59,280 nucleotides of DNA, taken from positions 1 through 59,280 of the IMG/VR virus record IMGVR_UViG_3300028800_000105; one strand, 5' to 3'. This DNA is from a virus. Every line of letters starts with the position of its first letter. Position 1 is the first letter of the stretch. Of the stretch, positions 31,091 to 38,017 are shown piece after piece. The notes beneath the pieces were generated by a model. That model was not told where the DNA came from. It saw only the letters and a list, made by a program, of their open reading frames with translations, and did no database searches. The translations under genes were made by a program, and so were the position numbers.

Positions 31091-31349
31091 GCCCGATGAT
31101 GATAGGTTGGCTCAGTTTAGGAAAGAGTACAAGCCGCGCACCAACAAGCAGGTCGGCCTTCGCATGCATGAGGGCGATATCAAGGTTTTGGATGAACTCT
31201 GCGACATGCTCGGAATGGGCCGGGGCGACGTTGTGCGACGGGCGGTTTTCATGCTCTACGGGGCGATGAAGGCAGCGAGCAGGCAGAAGTTCATTTCGCC
31301 AGAATCCCGGCCTGATAAGCGAGTGTCAGGCCAAGAGCCTGATCTGTAG
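31089..31349 (+). CDS. Ribbon-helix-helix-like protein (86 aa)
   Basis: ATG 31089 shares bases with the opposite-strand start of 30626-31090. TNKQVGLRMHEGDIKVLDEL and MGRGDVVRRAVFML fit a ribbon-helix-helix DNA-binding dimer. It is divergent from the packaging gene and convergent with 31291-31464. It could control the minus-strand island. Confidence 0.65.
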   Translation: MPDDDRLAQFRKEYKPRTNKQVGLRMHEGDIKVLDELCDMLGMGRGDVVRRAVFMLYGAMKAASRQKFISPESRPDKRVSGQEPDL

Positions 31350-31464
31350 TGAAGCCTGCGTTGCAGAGCGCTTGGAAATAAGTGAAGACCATCTCCGCGA
31401 AATTAACCTGTGATTCGCGGATTGATCCCCAGTCCAGCGGCGGCTCGTTGATCTCATCAGGCAA
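31291..31464 (-). CDS. Hypothetical protein (57 aa)
   Basis: The TTG start at 31464 is 7 bp after GGAGG; the longer Arg-rich frame is not credible. MPDEINEPPLDWGSIRESQV, then an aromatic helix and FTTDQALGLTLAYQAG. Its start overlaps the end of the ParB-like gene. Function unknown. Confidence 0.65.
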   Translation of the reverse strand: MPDEINEPPLDWGSIRESQVNFAEMVFTYFQALCNAGFTTDQALGLTLAYQAGILAK

Positions 31465-32284
31465 GTTCGATCCTCCATTCGTTACGGAACAAGTTGTGGA
31501 CAACTCCGCAGCTTTGGCAAGTAACTGTTGCGACAGGGCTTGGAGCGACAGGAGCGCGCTCGACGTAGGCTGTTCTGACCTGACCGGACGCCGAAACACG
31601 AACGTCCTCCTCCTTTGCTGGGGGAGTCCACGTCTCGATCTCTGTGCGGACAGTCTGAACTTCCTCATGCGTTGGTTCGTACTCTGCCTCAAAGCGCATC
31701 TTCGCACGGACAGCCTCGACTGTCACGGACGAGGTGCCGGTGATCGCACCGATCAGCCGTGAGCTACGCGCCCAGTCACGCTTCAGCTCCGAACGGATGA
31801 TCGCCTCTTTCTGCTTGCGGTTCAGATGCCTGCGTGCCGTATTAACCGCGACGGCGATCTCATGTTCCTGCTCGGCAGTTAAGCCAAGAATGAACTTGGC
31901 TGGGATCTCGGACAGACCAATCTGTTCAGAGGCCAGCCAGCGGTGCCTGCCGTCGATTAACTGATGCTCACCGATCAAGACAGGCACTTGGACACCGAAC
32001 TCACGGACGCTGGCGACGAGCGCGTCGAACTCCCCATCTGTCAGCGGCAGGAAGTAGCCGCTGTTGAGCAGGATTTCGCTACGCAGCTCGTTGAGGCGAT
32101 CGGAGACCCAGGATGCCGTTCGCCCTAGCTCTTTCGCGAGCGTGCTCAGGGAGTAACCATCGGGCATCTCGTCCCCAATCACCACTCTCACCGCCTTCGA
32201 CCGGGGTGAGAGTGACTCCAAATCCAAATCCCTTAGCGCTCTCGTCCAGCTCGTCGAAGACGTAATCCTGGACTTTTCCTCCAT
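31457..32284 (-). CDS. ParB-like DNA-binding regulator with sigma-region-4-like HTH
   Basis: The start at 32284 (MEEKSRITSS) is tentative. Residues from about 20 (ALRDLDLESLSPRSKAVRVV, SLSTLAKELGRTASWVSDRL) look like sigma-70 region 4. Next comes a ParB/Srx-like domain (VPVLIGEHQLIDGRHRWLAS), the conserved NTARRHLNRKQKEAIIRSEL, a second HTH (GAITGTSSVTVEAVRAKM) and a Cys-containing tail. The first part overlaps the sigma-like ORF in another frame, so a +1 frameshift could join them. It is a candidate master regulator. Confidence 0.72.
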   Translation of the reverse strand: MEEKSRITSSTSWTRALRDLDLESLSPRSKAVRVVIGDEMPDGYSLSTLAKELGRTASWVSDRLNELRSEILLNSGYFLPLTDGEFDALVASVREFGVQVPVLIGEHQLIDGRHRWLASEQIGLSEIPAKFILGLTAEQEHEIAVAVNTARRHLNRKQKEAIIRSELKRDWARSSRLIGAITGTSSVTVEAVRAKMRFEAEYEPTHEEVQTVRTEIETWTPPAKEEDVRVSASGQVRTAYVERAPVAPSPVATVTCQSCGVVHNLFRNEWRIELA

Positions 32285-32621
32285 TTCGTCCGAGGACTCG
32301 CCTTGGCCCAACATCAACGGCTCGTTTGGGAATGACGAATCGTGCGAACTGCTCAAAGGTTTGCATCCTCCCCGGATCGAAGCGGCGTTCCAGTCGTTGC
32401 AGGATAATCACAAGGTCTTGCAGGCTGTCGTCGTACCATTCCGGGCGCAGGAACATTCCCATGTTGTCGAACGCCTCGTCCAGGTGCTTGCGACAGAAAG
32501 ACTCGGCGTCGCGCACCGGGCCTGGATGCCAATGTGTGGGTTGGCGATTCCTGACGCTGTATGCGCTGGCACCCACCGAAAAGATTTGTTGGTAAAGGCG
32601 CAACAGCGTGCATTTAAGCAT
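32079..32621 (-). CDS. Sigma-factor-like ORF (180 aa)
   Basis: ATG 32621 gives MLKCTLLRLYQQIFSVGASA. The core DAESFCRKHLDEAFDNMGMF, LEDLVIILQRLERRFDPGR-like run and TFEQFARFVIPKRAVDVG recall sigma-70 region 2 (F-x-x-[FY]-A-x-x-x-I-x-x-x-A). The segment after about residue 113 overlaps the next ORF and looks less protein-like. Region 2 here plus region 4 in the next frame would make a complete small sigma factor. Confidence 0.55.
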   Translation of the reverse strand: MLKCTLLRLYQQIFSVGASAYSVRNRQPTHWHPGPVRDAESFCRKHLDEAFDNMGMFLRPEWYDDSLQDLVIILQRLERRFDPGRMQTFEQFARFVIPKRAVDVGPRRVLGRNGGKVQDYVFDELDESAKGFGFGVTLTPVEGGESGDWGRDARWLLPEHARERARANGILGLRSPQRAA

Positions 32622-32642
32622 GGGATATCGGACGCCCAAAAG

Positions 32643-32671
32643 TTGAAAGTGGTGCTCCCAGCTGTTATAAT
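32643..32671 (+). promoter_or_regulatory. Promoter P2
   Basis: TTGAAA (32643-32648), a 17-bp spacer and TATAAT (32666-32671). AGTGGG begins six bases later and can pair with CCCAC before 32713. A palindrome begins 55 bp after the -10 start, exactly as at P1. It drives 32753 and the following genes. Confidence 0.85.
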
Positions 32672-32720
32672 GTAAGTAGTGGGTTGTGCGCAGCCAGATG
32701 GCTCCCCCCACCGAATGCAA

Positions 32721-32735
32721 CGTCAGTTTCTGACG
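32721..32735. repeat. 15-bp palindrome, perfect copy
   Basis: CGTCAGTTTCTGACG between promoter P2 and the ribosome site of 32753. Confidence 0.9.
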
Positions 32736-32752
32736 GTGTGAAAGGAGACTAA

Positions 32753-33274
32753 ATGAAGGTGATTTCTGGTGCCCAAGTCGGTGCCGATATCGCCGGTCTG
32801 CGGGCGGCAAAGGCCTGCGGGATCGAAACGGGCGGCTGCACGCCCAAGCTGGGGCGGATCAAGGGTGGCTTCCGAACGCAGGAAGAGATGGAGCTGTATG
32901 GGCTCTACGCAACCTGGTCCTACAACTACCCGTACCGCACCAAGATGAACGTCATCTCGTCGGACGCAACGATCCGGCTGGCGACGACCTTCAACTCACG
33001 CGGCGAGCAGCTGACGCTGAAGGAGCTGAAGGAAAACAACAAGCCGTACCTGGACATTCCCATCGTGAGGGTGCGAGGGGAGTGGCAGTGCGACGTTTTC
33101 TACCAGAGTGCCGCTTCTTGGCTTCGTGACAACGGGTATGAGACGGTGAACATCGCCGGGAACGCCAATCCTGATATCGAAGGGGTCGTTGAGCGCTACC
33201 TGACCCTGGTGTTCAGACGTTGGCAGTTCCTCATGCAGTTCCCGACCGGCTATCCAGGTGAACATCGAAAGTAA
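32753..33274 (+). CDS. SLOG-fold protein, YpsA-like (circularly permuted)
   Basis: The start MKVISGAQVGADIAGLRAAK with GGCTPKLGRIKGGFRTQEEM matches the circularly permuted YpsA-type SLOG family (GGQTGVD...GG..P). A later Rossmann-like segment ends NIAGNANPDIEGVVERYL. SLOG proteins bind nucleotide-derived ligands and often work in signalling or defence. It is the first gene after P2. Confidence 0.78.
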   Translation: MKVISGAQVGADIAGLRAAKACGIETGGCTPKLGRIKGGFRTQEEMELYGLYATWSYNYPYRTKMNVISSDATIRLATTFNSRGEQLTLKELKENNKPYLDIPIVRVRGEWQCDVFYQSAASWLRDNGYETVNIAGNANPDIEGVVERYLTLVFRRWQFLMQFPTGYPGEHRK

Positions 33275-33283
33275 GGAGACGAA

Positions 33284-33499
33284 ATGGCGATGCTTGCGCC
33301 GAAGCACGCTGTCGGGAAGACACAGATCATCCCGTCGCGTGGCCCGCACTCCCAGGTGTATGTCGAGGATGATCTCGCCTACGCTCTGGTGACGTTGGGG
33401 CTGATTAACTACGACCCGGACTACGGCCCTAACGCAAGGGTCTACCGTCCGACCCGGCCTGCGAACGAGGCCACGGTGAGGTCATGGCTGGCTCACTGA
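33284..33499 (+). CDS. Hypothetical protein (71 aa)
   Basis: ATG after AAGGAGACG. MAMLAPKHAVGKTQIIPSRG; the middle VYVEDDLAYALVTLGLINYD suggests a small alpha/beta fold. Overlaps the next gene by 16 bp. Function unknown. Confidence 0.68.
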   Translation: MAMLAPKHAVGKTQIIPSRGPHSQVYVEDDLAYALVTLGLINYDPDYGPNARVYRPTRPANEATVRSWLAH

Positions 33500-33777
33500 A
33501 AGGCATGTTCACGCTGTCGAAGACGCCCGAGGAGATCCAGGAGGCGGAGCGGCAACGGAGCACCGGCTCCCCGTATCTTACGATGCTGGCGGACAAAACG
33601 GAACTGAACAGCGTCCCCTGCGTCGTCGTCAGTCGCATTCCGGGGGGCAGCCCGATTTCCAAGCGGGAGCCGTATCCGGGTGTGTTCGTGCTCCTCGACC
33701 GCAACGGTGATGTCGTTGCTGTGCGCGTCGAGGCGCGGAGGAATATCGGGGCTGACGAAAACGATCTATTTACCTAA
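33484..33777 (+). CDS. Hypothetical protein (97 aa)
   Basis: ATG 33484 within the end of the previous gene, preceded by GGTGAGG. MAGSLKGMFTLSKTPEEIQE, then a beta-rich end (GVFVLLDRNGDVVAVRVEAR). Function unknown. Confidence 0.68.
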   Translation: MAGSLKGMFTLSKTPEEIQEAERQRSTGSPYLTMLADKTELNSVPCVVVSRIPGGSPISKREPYPGVFVLLDRNGDVVAVRVEARRNIGADENDLFT

Positions 33778-33825
33778 AACAGTTCTGAAAAATCCACAAA
33801 AACCGCTGACGGATTTGGGGTGGTT

Positions 33826-34185
33826 ATGGACGCCGAACCTCGTCTTCCAGCAATTCACATCGTGAAGATCGAAGACGGAGAGGTTGACGTTGTTACCTCT
33901 CCGATCTGTGATTTCTGCGGTGACTCAGGCCCGGAGTGGGACTACGGCTGCGAAGACTTCGTTCTGCCTGGTATCCCGTCGCCGTTCGGTGACGGAGACT
34001 GGGCTTCGATGGGACACTGGTGTGTCTGTGGCCCATGCTCACGCATGATCGACAGCGGCCAGCTCGGTCAACTGATGCAGCGCATGATGATTAACGCACC
34101 AGCCCACATCAAGTTGGAGTGGGCGAAGGCGATCATCGGCGGCTTCCTGCTGAACATGACCGGGGAGAAAGAACCGTTCGGTTAA
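33826..34185 (+). CDS. Zinc-type hypothetical protein (119 aa)
   Basis: ATG 33826 after GGGG; GTG 33820 is an alternative. CDFCGDSGPEWDYGCED and WCVCGPCSRMI contain paired Cys suited to zinc. A helical C-terminus follows. Function unknown. Confidence 0.7.
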   Translation: MDAEPRLPAIHIVKIEDGEVDVVTSPICDFCGDSGPEWDYGCEDFVLPGIPSPFGDGDWASMGHWCVCGPCSRMIDSGQLGQLMQRMMINAPAHIKLEWAKAIIGGFLLNMTGEKEPFG

Positions 34186-34190
34186 CCGGG

Positions 34191-34205
34191 CGTCAGTTTC
34201 TGACG
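34191..34205. repeat. 15-bp palindrome, perfect copy
   Basis: CGTCAGTTTCTGACG just before the ribosome site of 34221-34394. Confidence 0.9.
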
Positions 34206-34220
34206 CGGATTGGAGATTCC

Positions 34221-34394
34221 TTGCCGTTACATAAGCGTTGGGAACATGAACTACAGATCCTGACTTGGCGTGGCAAGGCCAAGGGTCAGTGCAGGTGCGG
34301 TAAACAGTCAGAGGTTGTGTCGGTGGACGACAGCCACACGATCACGGAATGGCATAACAAGCACACCGGGCTGGTGGAAAAGCCTGGGAGATAG
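34221..34394 (+). CDS. Small protein with CxC motif (57 aa)
   Basis: TTG 34221 is 6 bp from GGAG. MPLHKRWEHELQILTWRGKA, then CRCG and His residues. Function unknown. Confidence 0.6.
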   Translation: MPLHKRWEHELQILTWRGKAKGQCRCGKQSEVVSVDDSHTITEWHNKHTGLVEKPGR

Positions 34395-34403
34395 GAGCCA
34401 GTG

Positions 34404-34688
34404 ATGTTGCAGAAAGCAAAGAGAGGCAGGAACAAGGGCAGCTACAAGTTCTCAGACGACCTGACGTTGAACGGCTACCAGGTCGCAGACAGCGGCAACG
34501 TGGAGTTCTTCGCCTGGACTTCACGCGGCCTGTTCGTCCAGTTCAAGGGGGCGAACTGGTATCTCTACGAAGGCGTCAGCCGACAGCGCACAACGGCCAT
34601 GAGTCGGGCGTTGAGCGTCGGCCAGTACCTGAACGCGCACATCAAGCCCAACTACAAGGTCACGAAGCTGGTGTGGCCGGAGAAGTAG
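34404..34688 (+). CDS. KTSC-domain-like protein (94 aa)
   Basis: ATG 34404 after AGGAG. The C-terminal half (VQFKGANWYLYEGVSRQRTT, then ALSVGQYLNAHIKPNYKV) matches the KTSC pattern Y-x-Y-x-x-V...A-x-S-x-G-x-[FY]-x-x-x-I. KTSC domains are small beta proteins sometimes fused to RNA-binding or lysyl-tRNA-synthetase-related modules. Confidence 0.72.
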   Translation: MLQKAKRGRNKGSYKFSDDLTLNGYQVADSGNVEFFAWTSRGLFVQFKGANWYLYEGVSRQRTTAMSRALSVGQYLNAHIKPNYKVTKLVWPEK

Positions 34689-34699
34689 GAAAGGAGAAC

Positions 34700-34879
34700 G
34701 TGTATCACTTTGCGATGTACCTCATCGAGGGCGGCGGCGGCTTCCTTGCGCTGCTGATCATCCCGATCATCCTGATCCTGATCACCTCAGAGCATGAGGG
34801 CAAGAGCCACCTGAAGACGCTGTTGGAGAACCACTTCTTCGACAAGCTGGCAGAGCTGGCGAATCGTCGCGACAAGTAA
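34700..34879 (+). CDS. Membrane protein (59 aa)
   Basis: GTG 34700 after AAAGGAG. MYHFAMYLIEGGGGFLALLI has one long membrane helix (FLALLIIPIILILI) and a charged helical tail. Function unknown. Confidence 0.65.
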   Translation: MYHFAMYLIEGGGGFLALLIIPIILILITSEHEGKSHLKTLLENHFFDKLAELANRRDK

Positions 34880-34958
34880 GAAACCCTCGGGCCGGAGGGT
34901 GGCGGGTTACCCATTGCAAAGGTGAACCCCCGTCACCATCAACATGACCGAGGGTTTC
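34880..34958 (+). other. Structured intergenic element
   Basis: GAAACCCTCGG (34880-34890) pairs perfectly with CCGAGGGTTTC (34948-34958) around a 57-nt, itself foldable loop. It directly precedes a palindrome and two alternative starts, so it may control their use. Confidence 0.6.
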
Positions 34959-34962
34959 TGCA

Positions 34963-34977
34963 CGTCAGTTTCTGACG
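34963..34977. repeat. 15-bp palindrome, perfect copy
   Basis: CGTCAGTTTCTGACG between the structured element and the AAAGGAG site of 34991. Confidence 0.9.
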
Positions 34978-34990
34978 AAAGGAGACCGTC

Positions 34991-35437
34991 TTGTTGGGGA
35001 TCGTTCCCTACACAAGCGCCATCGCTCAACACGGAGGTGTGAGTATGTTCTGGACGATCGGTGGGTTCATCCTGCTGACGTTGTTCGCAGGTGCGGTTGC
35101 CGGGGGCGTCATCGTCGGCTACCGCGCCCTCAGCGTGATCGGGCTGAAGGGAAAGCTGGAAGCGACGAAGGTGAAGGTCGAGCTGGAGAACGCCGAGCAC
35201 GGCCTGCGCGTCGTCGAGCATCAGCACGGGCAGCACATCCTGCAGCTGATGGAGGGCGAGAGCACGAAGGGGGTTGTTGCGGTCCCAAAAGATGAGGCAG
35301 CCGATGAGCTGCCACCCGAAGTAGTGAGCGGCGAAGTCGAGCATCCCCCGCTCTCCGACAAGGAGTATTTCGGACGGAACCGCGATCAGCGTGACGCGGA
35401 GGACGCCGACTTTCGCAAAATCGTTCGGTATCCGTAG
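34991..35437 (+). CDS. Membrane protein with possible dual start (148 aa)
   Basis: TTG 34991 follows GGAG by 6 bp, and ATG 35045 (MFWTIGGFILLTLFAGAVAG) follows GGAGG by 7 bp. Both look usable, giving products that differ by 18 residues before one membrane helix. A charged helical tail and an acidic Pro-rich end follow. The paired starts recall dual-start holin genes, but only one membrane helix is seen. Confidence 0.68.
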   Translation: MLGIVPYTSAIAQHGGVSMFWTIGGFILLTLFAGAVAGGVIVGYRALSVIGLKGKLEATKVKVELENAEHGLRVVEHQHGQHILQLMEGESTKGVVAVPKDEAADELPPEVVSGEVEHPPLSDKEYFGRNRDQRDAEDADFRKIVRYP

Positions 35438-35778
35438 TGCCGATCGAGATAGAGGACTTCCATCGGCTCGTCACAGAGCTGATGGGGGGCAGCGGGCAGG
35501 GTGTGGAGATCACTCCGTGGGCTGAGTCCAGGGGGATCAACCCGGACGCTCTCTACACCCTGATCAGCACCGTCACCTGGAACATCAAGGAGGAGTTCTT
35601 CTCCGCTCTGAAGGAGCGGGCTGAGCCGACCGGGGTGACGGACGAGGGCCAGCTGGTCATGGCGGCCGAGATGGACGACGATGACCTGGCTTCCCTGCTC
35701 GGGACGGTGGCTTTCCAGACGTTCTGTTTCGCCTGGGAAGCCGCCGTCCAGATGGGAGGTGCAGCCAAAGATGCTTGA
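35437..35778 (+). CDS. Hypothetical protein, tandem paralogue A (113 aa)
   Basis: The GTG shares a base with the previous TAG. MPIEIEDFHRLVTELMGGSG, then GINPDALYTLISTVTWNIKE and a long helix ending FCFAWEAAVQMGG. It aligns with the next gene in helix order and end motif, so the pair probably arose by duplication. Confidence 0.7.
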   Translation: MPIEIEDFHRLVTELMGGSGQGVEITPWAESRGINPDALYTLISTVTWNIKEEFFSALKERAEPTGVTDEGQLVMAAEMDDDDLASLLGTVAFQTFCFAWEAAVQMGGAAKDA

Positions 35779-36091
35779 GTGGGAGGACGTGCAACGTCTG
35801 ATCGCTGAGAGCACCCATGTGCTGATGGGTGCCCAACAAGGCGATCGAGTCAGCGGTTGGGCGAGAGGCAACAACGTTGACCCGGAAGTAATCTCCCGGA
35901 TCCGCGCAAGCTCTTTCAACATGCTGTCAACAGTGATGGACAGGGTGGCGAGCGTGAACGACGAAGAGACCGAGGCGAAGCTGGTTCAGCTCACCGTCGA
36001 ATCGATCGGTGTCATGTACTTCATGCTTGGCTGGGATGCCCACAAGCAGTACGGGGGAGGTGACGATCGATCAAAGGACTTTCCAAGCTAG
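35771..36091 (+). CDS. Hypothetical protein, tandem paralogue B (106 aa)
   Basis: ATG 35771 overlaps the previous stop region by 8 bp. MLEWEDVQRLIAESTHVLMG, NVDPEVISRIRASSFNMLST and a closing MYFMLGWDAHKQYGG parallel paralogue A. The phosphatase ORF begins in another frame at its 3' end. Confidence 0.7.
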   Translation: MLEWEDVQRLIAESTHVLMGAQQGDRVSGWARGNNVDPEVISRIRASSFNMLSTVMDRVASVNDEETEAKLVQLTVESIGVMYFMLGWDAHKQYGGGDDRSKDFPS

Positions 36092-36585
36092 ATGTTGTTA
36101 GCAAGATCGCCCCTGGCATTTATCAGGGGGGAAGACCAAGCTCGTATCTCGGCAACAACCTCGTGGTCTGCTGCGAGGAAGCCATCCCCGAAACTGTGGG
36201 CAACTACAAGGGGATGTTCATTCATGTGCCGATGATGGACGAGGATTGGTTCCAGCCGAAGGAGCGGGATGTGATGGTGGCGGCGGCAGCCGTCGTCGAG
36301 ATGTGGCGTCGGCATGGGCGCACACTCATCCACTGTTCGGCTGGTCTAAACAGGTCTAGCGTCGTCACCGCGATGACGCTGGTCGAACTCGGCCTGAGCA
36401 GGGCCGAGGCAATACGTCTCATCCGTGAGAAGCGAGACCCGCTCTGTCTCTGCAACCGCACGTTTGAGCGTTGGGTGCTGAGGGAGCCGATGCCCACGGC
36501 TGAAACATCAATCTTCAACCAGCCGTCAGAAACTGACGGTGCAGCAGAAGGGACGGAAGATGGCAGAGTTGATTCGGCAGGGTGA
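36070..36585 (+). CDS. Dual-specificity-phosphatase-like protein, start unclear
   Basis: The PTP signature HCSAGLNRSS is intact with GIYQGGRPSSYL upstream and LGLSRAEAIRLIREKRDPLC downstream, a compact DSP. The conserved N-terminal part lies upstream of the first GTG (36163), where the frame opens only after a TGA at 36061-36063. The only start-like codon with a ribosome site (GGGGGAGG) is ATC 36070. An ATC start or a frameshift from 35771-36091 is needed for a full domain. A palindrome lies in frame (PSETDG). Confidence 0.7.
   Translation: MKGLSKLDVVSKIAPGIYQGGRPSSYLGNNLVVCCEEAIPETVGNYKGMFIHVPMMDEDWFQPKERDVMVAAAAVVEMWRRHGRTLIHCSAGLNRSSVVTAMTLVELGLSRAEAIRLIREKRDPLCLCNRTFERWVLREPMPTAETSIFNQPSETDGAAEGTEDGRVDSAG
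36524..36538. repeat. 15-bp palindrome, perfect copy (in gene)
   Basis: CGTCAGAAACTGACG read as PSETDG near the phosphatase C-terminus and 22 bp before the next start. Confidence 0.9.
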
Positions 36586-36907
36586 CATTCTCCTGCGCAA
36601 GATCGAGGACGAGGGCCTCGCGAAGAGGCTGCGCAAGGAAGGCACGAACGTGCCGCGTGTCCGTGGCAAGGGTCTGATCATCGCCTTGGGCGAGGCGACC
36701 GGACACCACCACCGGGTGCTGACGAAGGGCGTCCGGGTCATTCAGCGCGACGGCAAGCGGTATCTGGTCGTGCCGCAGGGCACCGTCGCGGAGTTCGTCC
36801 ACGAGGAGCATGAGACGCTCCTGGTTGGCGCTGGTGTGCATGAGATCAGCAACCAGCGGGAGTACGAGCCGAGCCTCGCCGCGAAGCAGCGGCGCGTCTA
36901 CGACTAA
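36560..36907 (+). CDS. Partner of the DUF6745-like protein (115 aa)
   Basis: ATG 36560 (MAELIRQGDILLRKIEDEGL) has GGACGGAAG upstream. GKGLIIALGEATGHHHRVLT, VPQGTVAEFVHEEHETLLVG and a closing QREYEPSLAAKQRRVYD match a small beta-rich protein I associate with DUF6745 neighbours in bacteria (RQGDVLL...GEVTGHAH...EEH...REY). The stop overlaps the next ATG. Its function is not known. Confidence 0.72.
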   Translation: MAELIRQGDILLRKIEDEGLAKRLRKEGTNVPRVRGKGLIIALGEATGHHHRVLTKGVRVIQRDGKRYLVVPQGTVAEFVHEEHETLLVGAGVHEISNQREYEPSLAAKQRRVYD

Positions 36908-37887
36908 TGGTTCTGGCAATGGTGCCGCAGGAGCAGACCGAAGAGGCTGCTGCTCCTGCGGCTCCTGAGCCTGCGGTGGTTGTCGAACCGCTGTCGGAGG
37001 CTCAGGTCGGACGCATCATCGCGACGCTCCAGGCAGACACGACCAGCAAAGCCGTCTGGGTGAAGCGAACGCACAAGCGCATACACCGGTATTGGAACCG
37101 TCGAACACAACAGTACGAGGACACCTACGAAACCCTGCACGAGACGAAGGGCACGCCGGTGCGCAGGTACTCGGACGAGCAGATCATGCAGCTGCTCAAC
37201 CTGACGGAGGCCGAGTTCAAGAACTCCTTGCGTGTGCACCGCAGGCAGATGCGTCGCCCGTACACGCAGAAGCGGATCTACACCGAGTTCTGCAAATGGG
37301 TGGCGAAGAACAAGAAGTGGCCGACGATCGACGACTTCAAGCCGTCGAAGGGGACAGGTCTCTGCTCGACCTGGACGCTGGAAAACCACATCGGCAGGGG
37401 AAATAACAGCATGTACTACGAGAGCGTAGGAAGGCTGCCTGCTCTTAACCCGCCGATCGGCACCGGACAGTCCGCGCTGCACTGGCTGATTAACTACTAC
37501 TGCGTGGACAAGTACGACCGGCTGACGCCACAGCTGATCCTCTCCGTCCCGAACGTGACCGTCAGGCGCGACCTGATGACCAAGTACGGGATCGAGAACC
37601 TCCTCCGTGACGGCGGAGGAACAAAGAGGCAGCAGGATGAGTTCGGCATCCTCTGGCAGCTGCCGACGGACAACGAACGGGACAACAGGACGTTGTACGT
37701 CGAGGTGGTTAACTCCTCGCCACGGGTTGACGAGAAGACCGGAGAGCTGATCCTCGACGAGAACGGGGAGAAAATCTTCGACCACTACTTCCTGCGTGTG
37801 AATCCGAACGTGTTCACCGCGAAGGCTGCGGTTGCCTGGACGTTCCAGGTGCCGGAGCCGCAGTTCAATATCATCGCCCAGTCGTAG
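36907..37887 (+). CDS. DUF6745-like protein (326 aa)
   Basis: An Ala/Pro-rich start (EQTEEAAAPAAPEPAVVVEP) is followed by a basic segment. The C-terminal part LMTKYGIENLLRDGGGTKRQ, FGILWQLP, TLYVEVVNSSP, YFLRVNPNVFTAKAAVAWTF matches the usual DUF6745 end (YG.E.ll.d.g...q.D..G.LW..VVNstpe...YFLRVPP...A..AVAWTF). The phage copy is shorter than bacterial ones. It is coupled to its partner gene by a one-base overlap. Confidence 0.75.
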   Translation: MVLAMVPQEQTEEAAAPAAPEPAVVVEPLSEAQVGRIIATLQADTTSKAVWVKRTHKRIHRYWNRRTQQYEDTYETLHETKGTPVRRYSDEQIMQLLNLTEAEFKNSLRVHRRQMRRPYTQKRIYTEFCKWVAKNKKWPTIDDFKPSKGTGLCSTWTLENHIGRGNNSMYYESVGRLPALNPPIGTGQSALHWLINYYCVDKYDRLTPQLILSVPNVTVRRDLMTKYGIENLLRDGGGTKRQQDEFGILWQLPTDNERDNRTLYVEVVNSSPRVDEKTGELILDENGEKIFDHYFLRVNPNVFTAKAAVAWTFQVPEPQFNIIAQS

Positions 37888-37902
37888 TGTCAGAAACTGA
37901 CG
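37888..37902. repeat. 15-bp palindrome, one-base variant
   Basis: TGTCAGAAACTGACG directly after the stop of 36907-37887. Confidence 0.75.
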
Positions 37903-37932
37903 GCCGTGCCCTCGACGGTGGGGGCACGGCCG
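37901..37932 (+). terminator. Terminator-like hairpin
   Basis: CGGCCGTGCCC pairs with GGGCACGGCCG (11 bp). It shares its first bases with the palindrome; only CTTC follows, so it may be an attenuator. Confidence 0.6.
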
Positions 37933-37954
37933 CTTCAGACTTACAGGAGACGAG

Positions 37955-38017
37955 ATGATTTCTAGACGTGGTTGGTGGCACCGACTGTTGATCTGGTGGT
38001 CAAGGAGATGGCAGTGA
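37955..38017 (+). CDS. Trp/Arg-rich leader peptide (20 aa)
   Basis: ATG after AGGAGACG; MISRRGWWHRLLIWWSRRWQ. Its TGA overlaps the GTG of the next gene (GTGA), and its end contains that gene's AAGGAG. It is a likely coupled leader or small membrane-active peptide. Confidence 0.5.
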   Translation: MISRRGWWHRLLIWWSRRWQ

